Assembly (NCBI GenBank): GCA_044346745.1 | Contig: JBIIYQ010000005.1 | Location: 1 to 51,855 of the forward strand | Length of the DNA stretch: 51,855 nt | Source: UKL13-2 sp044346745 | GTDB taxonomy: Bacteria; Pseudomonadota; Gammaproteobacteria; Burkholderiales; Usitatibacteraceae | Reading direction: 5' to 3' | Part shown: positions 1 through 9,568 of the stretch, in pieces | Numbering within the stretch: position 1 is the stretch's first letter | How the letters are laid out: each line of letters opens with the position of its first letter | Made by a program: the position numbers and the translations under genes | The notes under the pieces: generated by a model | Told to the model about the DNA's origin: nothing | Seen by the model: only the letters and a program-made list of their open reading frames with translations | Databases searched by the model: none

Positions 1-136
1 GTCGTGCTCTCGAAAACAAATCGCCAGTGCGGTTTCTCATTGCTAGTCCCTTAGTCGATGCGGTCTAAACTTAGGGTCGGGGGGTTTTTAGAAGTTCCCC
101 TCTGCGTGTGTCGCGCGCGGTGGCTGAGTTGCTCGC

Positions 137-1522
137 TTAGCGCCCGAACAGACCTTTCAGCATATCAACTGGATTGGGTTTCTTTTCTTCTTTCGCTTTC
201 GGTGCATCTTTCGGTGCATCTTCGCGGCCGCTGCGTGAGCGTGACTCACCGCCCATGCCACCGAGCATCGACATGAATGTCGACTTCACGCGTACCTTGG
301 TCTGCCAGTCAGGTTCCCACGCAATTTTCGGGTCGGTCGGGCGTGGTGGGAAGGCAAAGAATGCTTCTGAACCATAGGCGATCATGCGCAACATACCGCC
401 CGCATCGTCTCCACGGCCGCCACCGCTGCCGAAGATGCCCTTGGGGATCGCGCATTTAGTGGCGCTTGCGGGCAGCAGCACTTTTTCGCCGAGCCACTTG
501 TCGATGTTGCCGTTCGATTGATAGTCCATCAAGCCGAAGCCGGTTTCTGGCAACTCACTAGACGTCCAAAAAATCATCTCGCCGCCTTCGCCGCGGCTAT
601 CTGACTTACCACCCATCGCGGTGATGAAGTACGCGCGTGCATGCGGAATCGATTTCCACTCAAGATTCACGCCACCTTCAGCAACCTTGGCTTGGCTGAG
701 TTCAATCGGCGGCATCAGGTCTTGCGGCGCACCAAGCGTGACCTTGAACGATTCGGGGATGCCGTTGCCGGTAAAGGTATGTTGGCCGACGAGCGACGCG
801 TTATCTGGCACGCGACGATCGTCTTCTTTATTCGGCCAAGCCGGATGGCCGGGCTCGGAGCGCGCGCCTTTGGTGGTGGTCCCGCGCGCGATAAAGATTT
901 TGGCGAAGTCGTCGATACGGGCGTTAGCCATGTCGAGCACGCGTGGCTGGCCCGGACGAATGGTTTCGCCGCAGCCCCAATACAGCATGATCTTGCCCTT
1001 GGGCGGTTCGTAATCGGTGCGCTCAATCGGGCGCTCGTCCGGTGGCGTTGCGGGCAGTGGCTTTTCCGGAATCGGGGCGATGAGTTTGAGCAAGTCGCCG
1101 AGGTTCATGACGGATGGCACGGCCTGCACAGCTTCGGCGATCGAACGGTTTTTGCTGGTGTAAACCGACACGTCTACAAACTTGCCGCTGCTAAAGCCGA
1201 ACGAGCGCGTGTTGCCGAAGCTGTTGCCGCGACCCGTGGCGCCTCCTGCAGCACCTTTGAGCAATCCACCTATCGCACCGAATGCGCCGCCAGATTGGCC
1301 GCCCTGCATCGCGCCACCGAACATGTTTGCGCCGGGCATATCGCTGGCGGCAGTCGCCACATCGATAAAGGCGTAGGCAATCGGTGGCTTTACGACTTGT
1401 GGCGGCACCTTGGCTTGGCCATGGGCAGACGAAGCCATTGTGGACGCAACCGCGCATGAGATTAGGCTGAGGCGCAAAACAGCAGGAGCAGCATGGCGCG
1501 AGTGAGGTCGGAATACATTCAT
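137..1522 (-). CDS. Secreted protein of unknown function (461 aa)
   Basis: I do not recognise a family. The N-terminus has an arginine-rich start, a hydrophobic stretch and an AHGQA-like cleavage site near residue 36, so export to the periplasm is likely. Residues about 65-110 are glycine-rich low complexity (GGAMQGGQSGG, GGLLKGAAGG). The middle and C-terminal part is mixed alpha/beta without membrane segments. The tail is highly charged (about residues 425-455, with DAPKDAPKAKEEKK) and ends in MLKGLFGR. The gene stands alone: the next gene (PaiB-like) has the same direction but lies about 150 bases upstream. Stop is TAA at 137-139. The gene is probably real because the frame is long, has a clean signal peptide and is G+C-balanced. 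Function is unknown. Confidence 0.75.
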   Translation of the reverse strand: MNVFRPHSRHAAPAVLRLSLISCAVASTMASSAHGQAKVPPQVVKPPIAYAFIDVATAASDMPGANMFGGAMQGGQSGGAFGAIGGLLKGAAGGATGRGNSFGNTRSFGFSSGKFVDVSVYTSKNRSIAEAVQAVPSVMNLGDLLKLIAPIPEKPLPATPPDERPIERTDYEPPKGKIMLYWGCGETIRPGQPRVLDMANARIDDFAKIFIARGTTTKGARSEPGHPAWPNKEDDRRVPDNASLVGQHTFTGNGIPESFKVTLGAPQDLMPPIELSQAKVAEGGVNLEWKSIPHARAYFITAMGGKSDSRGEGGEMIFWTSSELPETGFGLMDYQSNGNIDKWLGEKVLLPASATKCAIPKGIFGSGGGRGDDAGGMLRMIAYGSEAFFAFPPRPTDPKIAWEPDWQTKVRVKSTFMSMLGGMGGESRSRSGREDAPKDAPKAKEEKKPNPVDMLKGLFGR

Positions 1523-1669
1523 TTCAAAATCCTTTGCGGACGGTTAATGAAGGTGCGCGTGGTATGAGTGTTGGTTGGAATCGATTATGGGTAAATGAGA
1601 GCGGCGAATCCAGCAAAAACACGTGTAGTGATCACCCGATTAGGGGATGGTTACATTCGCGTTAACGGG

Positions 1670-2296
1670 TCAAAGCTTGGGCACCAACGCAGCCATCGCC
1701 GCAGCGTCGCGTTGCGAATCTGCCTCTAGTCCACGAATCACGCCGACCCGATCATTCGCGGACCGATTCTGGCTCACCTTCCATTTGCCAACCAGGCTCT
1801 GTATCTCGATTTCGATGCCCACAATGGCGCGGGCGGTGGCGCGGATGTAATCGTCGGGGGCGTCACTCACCTTCCATGGTTTTGGCAATCTCGCTTCGCT
1901 GGTGTCAGTTGATTGTGTGACATGGGAGTGCAGCCAATCGGCGTCGTCGTGCGCGGTCAGTGTGCCGATGGCGTGGGCCACCGCGTAGTTCCACGTCGGC
2001 ACCACCTTTCCGTGTTCGGCTTTAGACGCATACCAAGATGGCGTGATGTAGGCTTCCGGCCCCTGAAAAATCACCAACACGTTTTGTCCATCTGCGTCTT
2101 GCCACAGCGGGTTCGCGCGTGCCACGTGGCCAAGCAAACTACCATGTTCACCAACGTCGGCATCCAACAGCAGCGGAATGTGATCCGCGTCGAGTCCATG
2201 CGGGGTCACGCGCACAATGGTGGCCAGCCGATGTGCCCGCATCAGCGCGTGTAACACTTCGCGATCGTGTTCCGCAAAATGTGCCGGGACGTACAT
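1670..2296 (-). CDS. PaiB-like FMN-binding split-barrel protein
   Basis: A 208-aa protein of the PaiB family, described as negative transcriptional regulators but structurally FMN-binding split-barrel flavoproteins. The start MYVPAHFAEHDREVLHALM and the segment HIPLLLD are typical, as is the GHVARANPLWQ stretch near residues 75-85. The following VLVIFQGPEAYITPSWY matches the conserved central motif of the family. No separate HTH is visible, so DNA binding is a family label rather than something I can see. It starts 3 bases after the glnS stop codon, so it is very likely co-transcribed with glnS. A direct link to tRNA charging is not implied. Confidence 0.85.
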   Translation of the reverse strand: MYVPAHFAEHDREVLHALMRAHRLATIVRVTPHGLDADHIPLLLDADVGEHGSLLGHVARANPLWQDADGQNVLVIFQGPEAYITPSWYASKAEHGKVVPTWNYAVAHAIGTLTAHDDADWLHSHVTQSTDTSEARLPKPWKVSDAPDDYIRATARAIVGIEIEIQSLVGKWKVSQNRSANDRVGVIRGLEADSQRDAAAMAALVPKL

Positions 2297-2299
2297 GCG

Positions 2300-4093
2300 C
2301 TATTTCGCCGACCAGCTATCTTTTAACGTCACCGCGCGATTCCACTTGGCGTCGCCAGGCTTGGAATCGACCCGATCGGCAACGAAGTAACCATGACGCT
2401 CGAACTGGTAGGGTGTGTCAGCAACGGCGTCTTTCAAGGCAGGCTCAAGATAGGCGGTGATGACCTGCTTGGAGGTCGGGTTCAGATCATCGAGGTAATT
2501 CTCTGTCGTGCGCCCAGGATGCGGCGCACTAAACAGGCGATCAAACAATCGCACTTCCGCCGCGTGAGCGTGTTTGGCCGACAGCCAATGGATATTGCCT
2601 TTGACTTTCACTGAGTCTGCGCCGGGCGAACCTGATTTTGTTTCCGGCAAATACTCAGCCAGCACCTTGGTGACATTACCGGCCGCGTCTTTTTCAACGC
2701 CCGTGCACTTGATGACGAACGCATAACGCAGTCGCACGCTGTTACCGGGGAACAAGCGGAAGAATCCTTTTGGTGGTGTTTCTTCAAAGTCTTCACGTTC
2801 GATCCAAAGTTCGCGCGAAAACGGCATCTCGCGTTTGCCGAGTTCAGGTTTCTGCGGATGGTTGGGCGCTGCGCACGTTTCGCTGGCGGCAGCGTCGTAG
2901 TTGGTGATTTCCAACTTGAGCGGGTTCAACACGGCGACCCGTCGTTCACATTGCACATTCATGACTTCGCGATGGCAATCTTCAAACACACTCATGTCGA
3001 TCCACGAATCGGACTTCGAAATGCCCGCACGCTCAATAAACAACTGAAAACCTTCCGAAGAAAAGCCGCGCCGCCTTGCGCCAACGAGTGTCGGCATGCG
3101 CGGATCGTCCCAGCCATCAACATACTTTTGGTCTACAAGCTGTTTGAGATAACGTTTGCTCAGCACGATGTAGGTGAGATTCAAGCGTGAGAACTCAATT
3201 TGTTTCGGTAGCGGATGCAGCAGCTCACCCACCTCGGCAAGTTTGGCGAGCAACCAGTCGTACCACGGGCGCTGGTCTTCGAATTCGAGTGTACAAATCG
3301 AGTGGGTGATGTTCTCCAACGCATCTTCAATCGGATGCGCATAGGCATACATCGGGTAGATGTGCCACTTGTCGCCTTGCCGATGGTGGTGCGCGTGTTT
3401 GATGCGATAGATCGCCGGGTCGCGCAGGTTGATGTTGGGCGAGGCCATGTCGATCTTGGCGCGAAGGACGTGCGAACCTTCGGCGTGTTTGCCGTCACGC
3501 ATGTCACGGAAGAGAGCCAAGTTTTCGGCAACGGTTCGATTGCGGAAGGGCGAATCTTTGCCCGCTTCGGTCAATGTGCCGCGATTGGCGCGCATTTCGT
3601 CTGCACTCTGCGTGTCCACATATGCGTCGCCGTGTTCGATTAGGTGTTCGGCAAAGCGATACATCCAATCGAAATAATCACTGGCGAAATAAATCGGTGA
3701 AGTAGGGCTGTCGTAGTCCGATTTACCACCCAACCAGCGCACGGCATCAACGATGCCATCAACAAATTCCTGTTCTTCTTTCTCCGGATTCGTATCGTCA
3801 AATCGGAGATGACAGACGCCGCCGTAATCTTTAGCCAAGCCGAAATTCAGCAGAATGGATTTTGCGTGCCCAAAGTGCAGGTAGCCATTCGGTTCCGGCG
3901 GGAAACGCGTGCGAATCTTGGCGGTGTCGGCGGGGGCGTTCTGTTGCTCGGCCGCTGTGCCGGGATTGCCACTCCATTTGCGGCCCGCGTACGCGTTCGC
4001 GGCTAAGTCCGCATCGATAATGTTGCGGATGAAATTAGTGGCGTGTGGTGCGGCTTCACTGCCGTCGGCTTTATTGCGGGAATCGTTGGACAT
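2300..4093 (-). CDS. glnS: Glutaminyl-tRNA synthetase
   Basis: Cytosolic class Ic aminoacyl-tRNA synthetase that charges tRNA-Gln with glutamine. At 597 aa it is slightly longer than the E. coli enzyme because of an N-terminal extension of about 40 residues. The HIGH-type motif HFGH is at residues 73-76, inside PPEPNGYLHFGHAKS. The KMSKS-type motif is VLSKR at 310-314. The segment LRFDDTNPEKEEQEFV near 96-111 is characteristic of GlnRS/GluRS. The C-terminal half forms the two anticodon-binding beta barrels and ends in KDSWSAK. Presence of glnS fits a beta- or gammaproteobacterium that charges Gln directly. PaiB-like gene follows within 3 bases. Confidence 0.97.
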   Translation of the reverse strand: MSNDSRNKADGSEAAPHATNFIRNIIDADLAANAYAGRKWSGNPGTAAEQQNAPADTAKIRTRFPPEPNGYLHFGHAKSILLNFGLAKDYGGVCHLRFDDTNPEKEEQEFVDGIVDAVRWLGGKSDYDSPTSPIYFASDYFDWMYRFAEHLIEHGDAYVDTQSADEMRANRGTLTEAGKDSPFRNRTVAENLALFRDMRDGKHAEGSHVLRAKIDMASPNINLRDPAIYRIKHAHHHRQGDKWHIYPMYAYAHPIEDALENITHSICTLEFEDQRPWYDWLLAKLAEVGELLHPLPKQIEFSRLNLTYIVLSKRYLKQLVDQKYVDGWDDPRMPTLVGARRRGFSSEGFQLFIERAGISKSDSWIDMSVFEDCHREVMNVQCERRVAVLNPLKLEITNYDAAASETCAAPNHPQKPELGKREMPFSRELWIEREDFEETPPKGFFRLFPGNSVRLRYAFVIKCTGVEKDAAGNVTKVLAEYLPETKSGSPGADSVKVKGNIHWLSAKHAHAAEVRLFDRLFSAPHPGRTTENYLDDLNPTSKQVITAYLEPALKDAVADTPYQFERHGYFVADRVDSKPGDAKWNRAVTLKDSWSAK

Positions 4094-4220
4094 TGTTTTT
4101 CTGGACGGTGCGAACGTGTGGCAAAAGGATATCGAGGCCTATTTTCGCCTGTATTTTGACAAATTGCCGCGACGCAGCAGAATTCAGCGGCGAGAGCGAA
4201 CTGGCAAAGTGCAATAGGGA

Positions 4221-4256
4221 CGGGCGTTTTCAAGCAAAAACTGCTGAAAGTGCCCG
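4221..4256 (-). terminator. Hairpin between MFS gene and glnS
   Basis: The arms CGGGCGTTTTCA (4221-4232) and TGAAAGTGCCCG (4245-4256) pair over 12 positions with two G-T wobbles. The hairpin lies just downstream of the MFS permease gene on the minus strand. No T-tract follows, so it may act as a mRNA 3' end rather than a classical terminator. It shares its core with hairpins at 15111-15146 and 28314-28349. Confidence 0.5.
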
Positions 4257-4272
4257 CCAAACGGCGACTCTG

Positions 4273-5547
4273 CTACGTTGTTGATAACGCTGCTTCCCGA
4301 CCCCGCGCCTCGTTCACTCGTGTCAGCGCCACCATCGCGGCGATAAAGAACACGCCAGTGATCAACATCGCGAGGCGGTGGTTTCCACCTGACGCCCAAG
4401 ATACCGCGCCGTAGGTGAGGGGCCCCGCGACGGCGGCTAGCCGTGTGGCCACGCCCCACAAACCAAAGAATTCCGCCGACCGTGCCACCGGAGAGAAGTA
4501 CGCCACCATCGCCCGGCCGGCAGATTGACTGGAGCCCATGGCGATACCGGCCAAGTTCGCCGCGACCCAGAACAGCCCAGGTGTGGTGGCAAACCACGCA
4601 AAACCAACCATCAATAACCAAACGCCCAAGGTGATCATGAGCGCGCGCTTCTTGCCGATGACGTCTTGCACGTAACCAAAACCAAACGCGCCGATACAAG
4701 CGGTTACGTTGACAACTAACACCAGCATCAGCGTTTCTTTGGTTTTGAAGCCTATCACTTCTTGCGCGTAGATCGCGGCGAGTGTGATGATGGTTGCGAC
4801 GCCGGCTTGATAACACGCACCACAAACAAACATCGCCATCAGATCACGATAACGCGCCGCGTCTTTTGCCGTTTCGCGGAGCCGTTGCCAGGCGCTCTCA
4901 TCACTCACGCCGGTCGGTGTTGCGCGTTCTTTGAGCCAGATAAACGTGATCGACGCGCCGAGGATGTAAACCGCTGCGGTGATGAGATTGGTAACGGGCA
5001 CGGCATCTGATGTAGACCCTCCGCGTGATTCTGCGGACATGATCCCGGCGAGGCAGAGCCCAAGCGCCAACAATCCACCGACATAACCCAAACTCCAACC
5101 CCAGCCGGAGACCTTGCCCATCGCATCGGCGCGTGCGAGTTCCGGCAAAAATGCAGCGGTGACGTTCTCGCCGATCGCGTAGCAAAAATTGGAGATGACC
5201 ACGAGTGTGACGGCCAGCCAGATATCACCTTGTTGTGCGTAGCAGAGACCGGCGGTCGCCAACACGCAGCCGGTCGTCACCAACATCAGCACTCGTTTCT
5301 TTGCTGCATGTGCGTCCGCGTAGGCGCCAATGACCGGCCCCAGCGCCATCACTGCGAGATATGAAACGGCGAGTGTTGCCGTCCAAGCGAACGTCGCCCA
5401 AGCCGCACCGTTACAGACAACCGACACGAAGTAGGCGTTAAACACGGCGGTGAGTACCACTGTCGTGTAGCCAGAATTGGCGAAGTCGTACATCGCCCAC
5501 GCAAACACTTCACGTTTGGCGACGCCGGGATTCAGTGCGGTGCTCAT
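4273..5547 (-). CDS. MFS transporter, UMF1/Atg22-like
   Basis: Inner-membrane permease of 424 aa with about 12 hydrophobic segments. The start VAKREVFAWAMYDFANSGYTT is the hallmark of the UMF1 (Atg22-like) family. In yeast, Atg22 effluxes amino acids from the vacuole. Bacterial substrates are mostly unknown, so no substrate is assigned. The cytoplasmic loop between segments 2 and 3 has the AYADAHAAKKR-type motif. A central loop around residues 205-225 links the two six-helix halves. The gene reads away from the PAS histidine kinase at 5777, and the shared 230-base spacer is full of hairpins. Confidence 0.88.
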   Translation of the reverse strand: MSTALNPGVAKREVFAWAMYDFANSGYTTVVLTAVFNAYFVSVVCNGAAWATFAWTATLAVSYLAVMALGPVIGAYADAHAAKKRVLMLVTTGCVLATAGLCYAQQGDIWLAVTLVVISNFCYAIGENVTAAFLPELARADAMGKVSGWGWSLGYVGGLLALGLCLAGIMSAESRGGSTSDAVPVTNLITAAVYILGASITFIWLKERATPTGVSDESAWQRLRETAKDAARYRDLMAMFVCGACYQAGVATIITLAAIYAQEVIGFKTKETLMLVLVVNVTACIGAFGFGYVQDVIGKKRALMITLGVWLLMVGFAWFATTPGLFWVAANLAGIAMGSSQSAGRAMVAYFSPVARSAEFFGLWGVATRLAAVAGPLTYGAVSWASGGNHRLAMLITGVFFIAAMVALTRVNEARGREAALSTT

Positions 5548-5620
5548 GTGTTTAGCCTAGGCATGCGCTTGTCTTGCTGAAAATGCATGTTTGTGGGAGT
5601 AAGCGACCAGCTTGTCGGGA

Positions 5621-5744
5621 AAGGCTGAACCACAGCCTTCCGGCTGATGATCGCCTGAAAGTAGGCGAGGTGCAACACTCAAGGGAAAAATGTTGCACCG
5701 CACAATGCATTCAGTAGTTGCAAAAAAAATTATTTTTTGGCAAC
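5621..5744 (+). promoter_or_regulatory. Leader region with four consecutive hairpins
   Basis: Four inverted repeats stand in a row upstream of the histidine kinase. They are AAGGCTG/CAGCCTT (5621-5639), TCGCCT/AGGCGA (5651-5668), GGTGCAACA/TGTTGCACC (5669-5699), and GTTGC-A-rich/T-rich-GCAAC (5717-5744, one bulged G). The second and third are directly adjacent. This may be a structured 5' leader, or the third may be a protein operator. It matches no riboswitch class I can confirm. Confidence 0.45.
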
Positions 5745-5776
5745 CTAACTAACATTTCGATGAAAAAGTCAGGTTG

Positions 5777-6910
5777 ATGGAATCCCTTCCCGAAAGTCAT
5801 GAGCTTGCCGGTCGCTATCGGGCGGTGTTGGAGCTGATGAGCGACGCCGTGGTCGTGAGCGACGCCAATGGGCGCGTCGTTGATGTTAACTCCAAGGCCC
5901 AGCAGTTGTTCGATATTGATGTTGACGACGTCATCGGCAGGTCAATTGAGCTTCCGTCGTGGCAAGGTTTTCTCGAGAATGGTGACCCAATTCCGGAACC
6001 CAATTCATTTGGTATGCAGGCGCTAGAGACAGGGCGGCGCCATGGCGGTGTAGTGCGTTTTGATGTGCCGGGTGACGATCCCAAATGGCTTGTGGTCAAC
6101 GCGAGCCCGCTAATTGGCGAGGACGGCTCTGTCATCGGTGTTCTCAAGGCAATGACGGATATCTCTCGATTGCGCGAGGCCGAAGCGAAGCTCGTGGGGC
6201 AACAAGCGAGCGAGTACGATGTAGAACCGACGCCGAATGTGCTTTCCGACCTGTCCCACGAGCTGCGCACACCGCTCAACGCGGTGCTGGGATTCTCCAA
6301 ACTGGCGCTCGCAAGGCCGTCCATCAGTGTCGACGAGAAAGGGGCCAGATATCTTGGCCATGTGCAGGACGCTGCAAGGCATATGCTGGCGCTGATCAAC
6401 AATCTCCGCGACATCGGTCGGGTTGATGACGGTCAGATGCTGCTGCTTGCCGCCCAAGTTGACATGCGACCGCTCGTGTTGGAAATCGTCGCTTGGCTTC
6501 AAGCGCCTGCTGTAGAAGCTTGCGTCAACGTGATTGTAGATAACGGCGGAGAGGACGTGGTGGCGCAGGTGGATCTATTGTTCACCAAGCAGATTCTGCT
6601 CAATCTCGTTTCAAACGCCATCAAGTACAACCGCGCACATGGTTGGGTCCGTATCGGTATCTCGTCGGCGGATGGCTGGTGCACGGTTTCAGTCGCCGAC
6701 TCGGGATATGGTATGACGGCAGACGAACTAGAGCGTTTGTTCATTCCTTATTCGAGACCAACGCAAGAGGGCAGCTCTGCCGATGGGACGGGACTCGGTT
6801 TGGCGATTTCCAAGAAACTGGTGGACGCCATGGGCGGGGAACTACTTGTTTCCAGCGTCAAGGGCGAGGGAAGTCAGTTTGCGCTGCGCGTCCCGTCGCT
6901 GCCAGTATAG
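5777..6910 (+). CDS. Soluble PAS-domain sensor histidine kinase
   Basis: A 377-aa cytosolic kinase with no membrane segment. A PAS domain (about residues 12-130) is followed by a HisKA dimerisation domain with the phospho-acceptor H161 in LSDLSHELRTPLNAV. The HATPase domain carries the N-box N280 (NLVSNAIKYN), the G1 box DSGYGM (308-313) and the G2 box GTGLGL (337-342), so it should be catalytically competent. No response regulator is nearby, making it an orphan. The start is ambiguous: TTG at 5774 is directly followed by ATG at 5777, and I chose ATG. A five-codon mini-ORF (5760-5777, MKKSG) ends on the start codon in a TGATG overlap, which could couple translation. No strong Shine-Dalgarno is visible. 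Confidence 0.9.
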   Translation: MESLPESHELAGRYRAVLELMSDAVVVSDANGRVVDVNSKAQQLFDIDVDDVIGRSIELPSWQGFLENGDPIPEPNSFGMQALETGRRHGGVVRFDVPGDDPKWLVVNASPLIGEDGSVIGVLKAMTDISRLREAEAKLVGQQASEYDVEPTPNVLSDLSHELRTPLNAVLGFSKLALARPSISVDEKGARYLGHVQDAARHMLALINNLRDIGRVDDGQMLLLAAQVDMRPLVLEIVAWLQAPAVEACVNVIVDNGGEDVVAQVDLLFTKQILLNLVSNAIKYNRAHGWVRIGISSADGWCTVSVADSGYGMTADELERLFIPYSRPTQEGSSADGTGLGLAISKKLVDAMGGELLVSSVKGEGSQFALRVPSLPV

Positions 6911-7210
6911 ACGGTGCGACGCTAGCAACAACCTGAACTCCGACGAGCCCCCTGGCTACCCAGCCGTACTGCGTTGGATGCGGGCGCGGGCATTTTGGTA
7001 TGTCTACAAAGGTATAAGTGCCACCGATAACTTTATGGCAGGCATGCCGTGTTATCGAGCCTCGCACGCATTTCGTGCCCGGCTATAGTCTGCCGCCAGC
7101 CATTGCCCAAGGTGCGGCCTGTCAGAAACAACAATGCACCCAAAAGGTGCATTGTCAAGGCCACGGCGTTCTCGCGGATCGCGCAGGGTGGCGATCTCCG
7201 CACACATCAT
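6911..7210. other. Convergent spacer, 300 bases
   Basis: This is the space between the 3' ends of the histidine kinase and the chemoreceptor. Apart from the hairpin at 7131-7155 I see no gene, RNA or repeat here. Short frames in it lack ribosome-binding sites and coding character. Confidence 0.6.
7131..7155 (-). terminator. Terminator hairpin of the chemoreceptor gene
   Basis: Perfect 10-bp stem ACAATGCACC/GGTGCATTGT with a 5-base loop. Read on the minus strand it is followed by TGTTTCT, a weak T-tract, which suits the minus-strand chemoreceptor. Confidence 0.65.
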
Positions 7211-9220
7211 TTACGGTAGCCTGAACCGCGATACTTCCTCGGCCAAGCCATGCGCTTGCTGGTTCAAGCTGCCGGCAGCGGCGGCTGTTTCTTCAACCAG
7301 CGCAGCGTTTTGTTGGGTCATGCGGTCGAGCTCCTGCACGGACGAATTTACTTGTGCGATGCCAGAGCTTTGCTCGGTCGCCGAAGTTGAGATTTCTCCT
7401 AACAGGCTACCCATACGTTTCGCGCTGGTGACAATTTCAGCCATCGTATCGCCGGCGCTCCTCACCACTTTGGTGCCAACATGTACTTGCTCGACACTGC
7501 CGGAGATCAGCACCTTGATTTCTTTAGCGGCGTCGGCGCTTCGCTGTGCGAGGCTGCGGACTTCTGATGCAACCACTGCAAAGCCTCGGCCCTGTTCACC
7601 GGCGCGAGCTGCCTCAACCGCCGCGTTGAGCGCAAGGATGTTGGTTTGGAAGGCGATGCCGTCGATGGTGCCGATAATCTCGCTGATTTTCGATGACGAA
7701 GTGTTGATCGCTTCCATGGTGGTCACCACGCGGGAAATAACCTCGCCGCCACGTTCGGCAACCTGAGTATTCGAATGGGCAAGTGACGCCGCTTGTTGGG
7801 CGTTTTCAGCCGAGTTCTTGACGGTGGCAGATACCTGTTCAACGGAGGCGGCGCTTTCTTCTAAGTTCGCGGCGGTCTGTTCCGTACGGGAGGAAAGATC
7901 CGCAGAGGCCGAGGCGATCTGGGTGGAAGCTTCTACGATCGAATCAGACGACCTGCGTACCTGCGAAACGATGCCCCGCAACGATTGCTGCATATTGCTG
8001 AGTGAGAGCATGAGGCGCGCGGCTTCATCGCTGCCCCAAGGGTTGGGCGATTTTGTAAGGTCGCCGGCGGCCATTGACTCAAGATGACGCTGTACTTCGC
8101 GTAGCCCGCCCTGGGTCACAAGGTGAAATGAGCGGAACAGGTATAACGCTAGCAGCATTGTAAAGGAGAGAATGATCAAGGACGCGTTACGCTCTGATGC
8201 GGTCTCCTTTACGCGCTCCGACAGCAATTGATCTAGTATTCCCAGCAGCTTGGCGTTGACCTCAAACTGCGCGTCGATGGCACGGTTTGCGGCGTTCACA
8301 AATGCGGCGCGGTCGACCTTGAGGAGCTCGCCTTTGAGGAAGGTTTTTTCGATGTCATCCAAGTAGGCGCGCAACGCCCGGCTTGCGGCTTCGTGCTCAA
8401 TTGCGGTCTTCAGTTCCGGGCGGGCCTTGAGCACTTTTCCGAGGTTAAAGTCGAACGCCTTCTTGTGGTAACTCGCGAGCGGGAAGTTCTGATGCAGCAC
8501 TGCAACCTGCGCCGGTGTCATCTCGCCGGTAGCCAAAACTACGTTGCCCACGCCACGCATTTTGGCCATGGCCTCGACCAGTGTTGTGGAGCGGTTCGTC
8601 GCAGTATCCATCAGGTAGTAAGTTTCAATCGCAGGATCCAGCGCCAGACCGGACGTATCGAGGACTTTGTCGAGGATCGTCAGAATTGCGTCAACGCTCG
8701 CGGTGTGCGCGGCGAAGACGGTGTCAGGCGCGCCGCTTGTCGACTTTGCGGCTGAGGCGGCCTGAAGGTAGGCGTTGTAAACGACATTGGTCTCCAAGCT
8801 GACACCGAGCTTGCCTTCGACGTCTGCTAGCTTCTTTTGCTGCTCGTCGTATTGCCTGGCGAGCACGGCAGCGTCGGGCGAAACTGCGCCGCGCGCAGCG
8901 GCGGTTGCAGTCATACGGTTAGACTGTGCCAGTTTTAATAGTGGGATCAATTCCTTAATATAGGCAACACCAACGCGCTCTTGCGCTGCAACATTGATCA
9001 CTTCCTGTTTAGCGCTTACGTAGGAGTAAGCGAGAAATACGATGGGGAGGAGGAATGTCAGGGAGACGAGTACCGCTTTACTTGAAAAGTCGATTCGGCG
9101 AAATAGCTTGACGCCAGGTGCCCAAGCGCCATGGTGTTGAAAGAATCCAATCAAGGAGGGCGATGTCGGACGGGTGTTGGGCTTGTTGGCGGCTGAAGGT
9201 GAGTTAAGAACGGCGGACAT
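7211..9220 (-). CDS. Methyl-accepting chemotaxis protein
   Basis: Inner-membrane chemoreceptor of 669 aa. Membrane segment 1 (about 48-70, LVSLTFLLPIVFLAYSYV) and segment 2 (about 345-368, IILSFTMLLALYLF) bracket a periplasmic sensing domain of about 275 residues. A HAMP segment and a cytoplasmic signalling hairpin follow. The hairpin tip reads IAFQTNILALNAAVEAARAG, the CheA/CheW-binding core. The sensing domain is mostly helical with many Ala and Lys residues and resembles nitrate/helical-bundle type domains, but no ligand can be named. No C-terminal CheR/CheB pentapeptide is present: it ends RFRLP. The gene is isolated from other che or fli genes. Confidence 0.95.
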   Translation of the reverse strand: MSAVLNSPSAANKPNTRPTSPSLIGFFQHHGAWAPGVKLFRRIDFSSKAVLVSLTFLLPIVFLAYSYVSAKQEVINVAAQERVGVAYIKELIPLLKLAQSNRMTATAAARGAVSPDAAVLARQYDEQQKKLADVEGKLGVSLETNVVYNAYLQAASAAKSTSGAPDTVFAAHTASVDAILTILDKVLDTSGLALDPAIETYYLMDTATNRSTTLVEAMAKMRGVGNVVLATGEMTPAQVAVLHQNFPLASYHKKAFDFNLGKVLKARPELKTAIEHEAASRALRAYLDDIEKTFLKGELLKVDRAAFVNAANRAIDAQFEVNAKLLGILDQLLSERVKETASERNASLIILSFTMLLALYLFRSFHLVTQGGLREVQRHLESMAAGDLTKSPNPWGSDEAARLMLSLSNMQQSLRGIVSQVRRSSDSIVEASTQIASASADLSSRTEQTAANLEESAASVEQVSATVKNSAENAQQAASLAHSNTQVAERGGEVISRVVTTMEAINTSSSKISEIIGTIDGIAFQTNILALNAAVEAARAGEQGRGFAVVASEVRSLAQRSADAAKEIKVLISGSVEQVHVGTKVVRSAGDTMAEIVTSAKRMGSLLGEISTSATEQSSGIAQVNSSVQELDRMTQQNAALVEETAAAAGSLNQQAHGLAEEVSRFRLP

Positions 9221-9568
9221 GTTTTTTTCCCCAAGATAGATTTAGTTAAACGTAACGTACAAAAAGACAAATTAAGCTTTGATGCCGAAAGAATATCCGA
9301 CACGCACCACATTGAAAGCGGTGAGTTAGCAGGGAATACGGCCTCAATTAGGCAAACTTGAATTTTTTGACGCAGTCTCAATGAACGTGACTTCTTTCGC
9401 CCTGTCCTGCCAGCGCAGGTGTTGTAATTGTTCGCTGGGACGACGAGTTTTTCAGAAGATCCCAACCCAATACCTAAAGCGTTCACCCTAGGGGGCAGGT
9501 ATACATGTGGTTCGCAGTGCCCGCAGATACTCGACCTTCTATCTTTGCGTCGGTATCGCCAAAGACAA
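9221..9568. other. Upstream region of the chemoreceptor, no gene seen
   Basis: About 350 bases between the chemoreceptor start and the 9569 terminator. A minus-strand frame runs through it (9486 down to the chemoreceptor start), but it lacks a ribosome-binding site and coding character. I could not find a convincing sigma-28 promoter on the minus strand. Nothing else is supported. Confidence 0.5.

Noticed and set aside
641..1459. Long plus-strand frame (272 aa) opposite the first gene
   Set aside because: It is antisense to a signal-peptide-bearing frame, has no ribosome-binding site and an arginine/histidine-rich shadow composition.
5621..5744. Fluoride or cyclic-di-GMP riboswitch
   Set aside because: A GGCTGATG string is present, but the matching upstream pairing elements and conserved core of either class are absent.
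9151..9486. Minus-strand frame overlapping the chemoreceptor start
   Set aside because: Low coding character and it conflicts with a strong chemoreceptor start.
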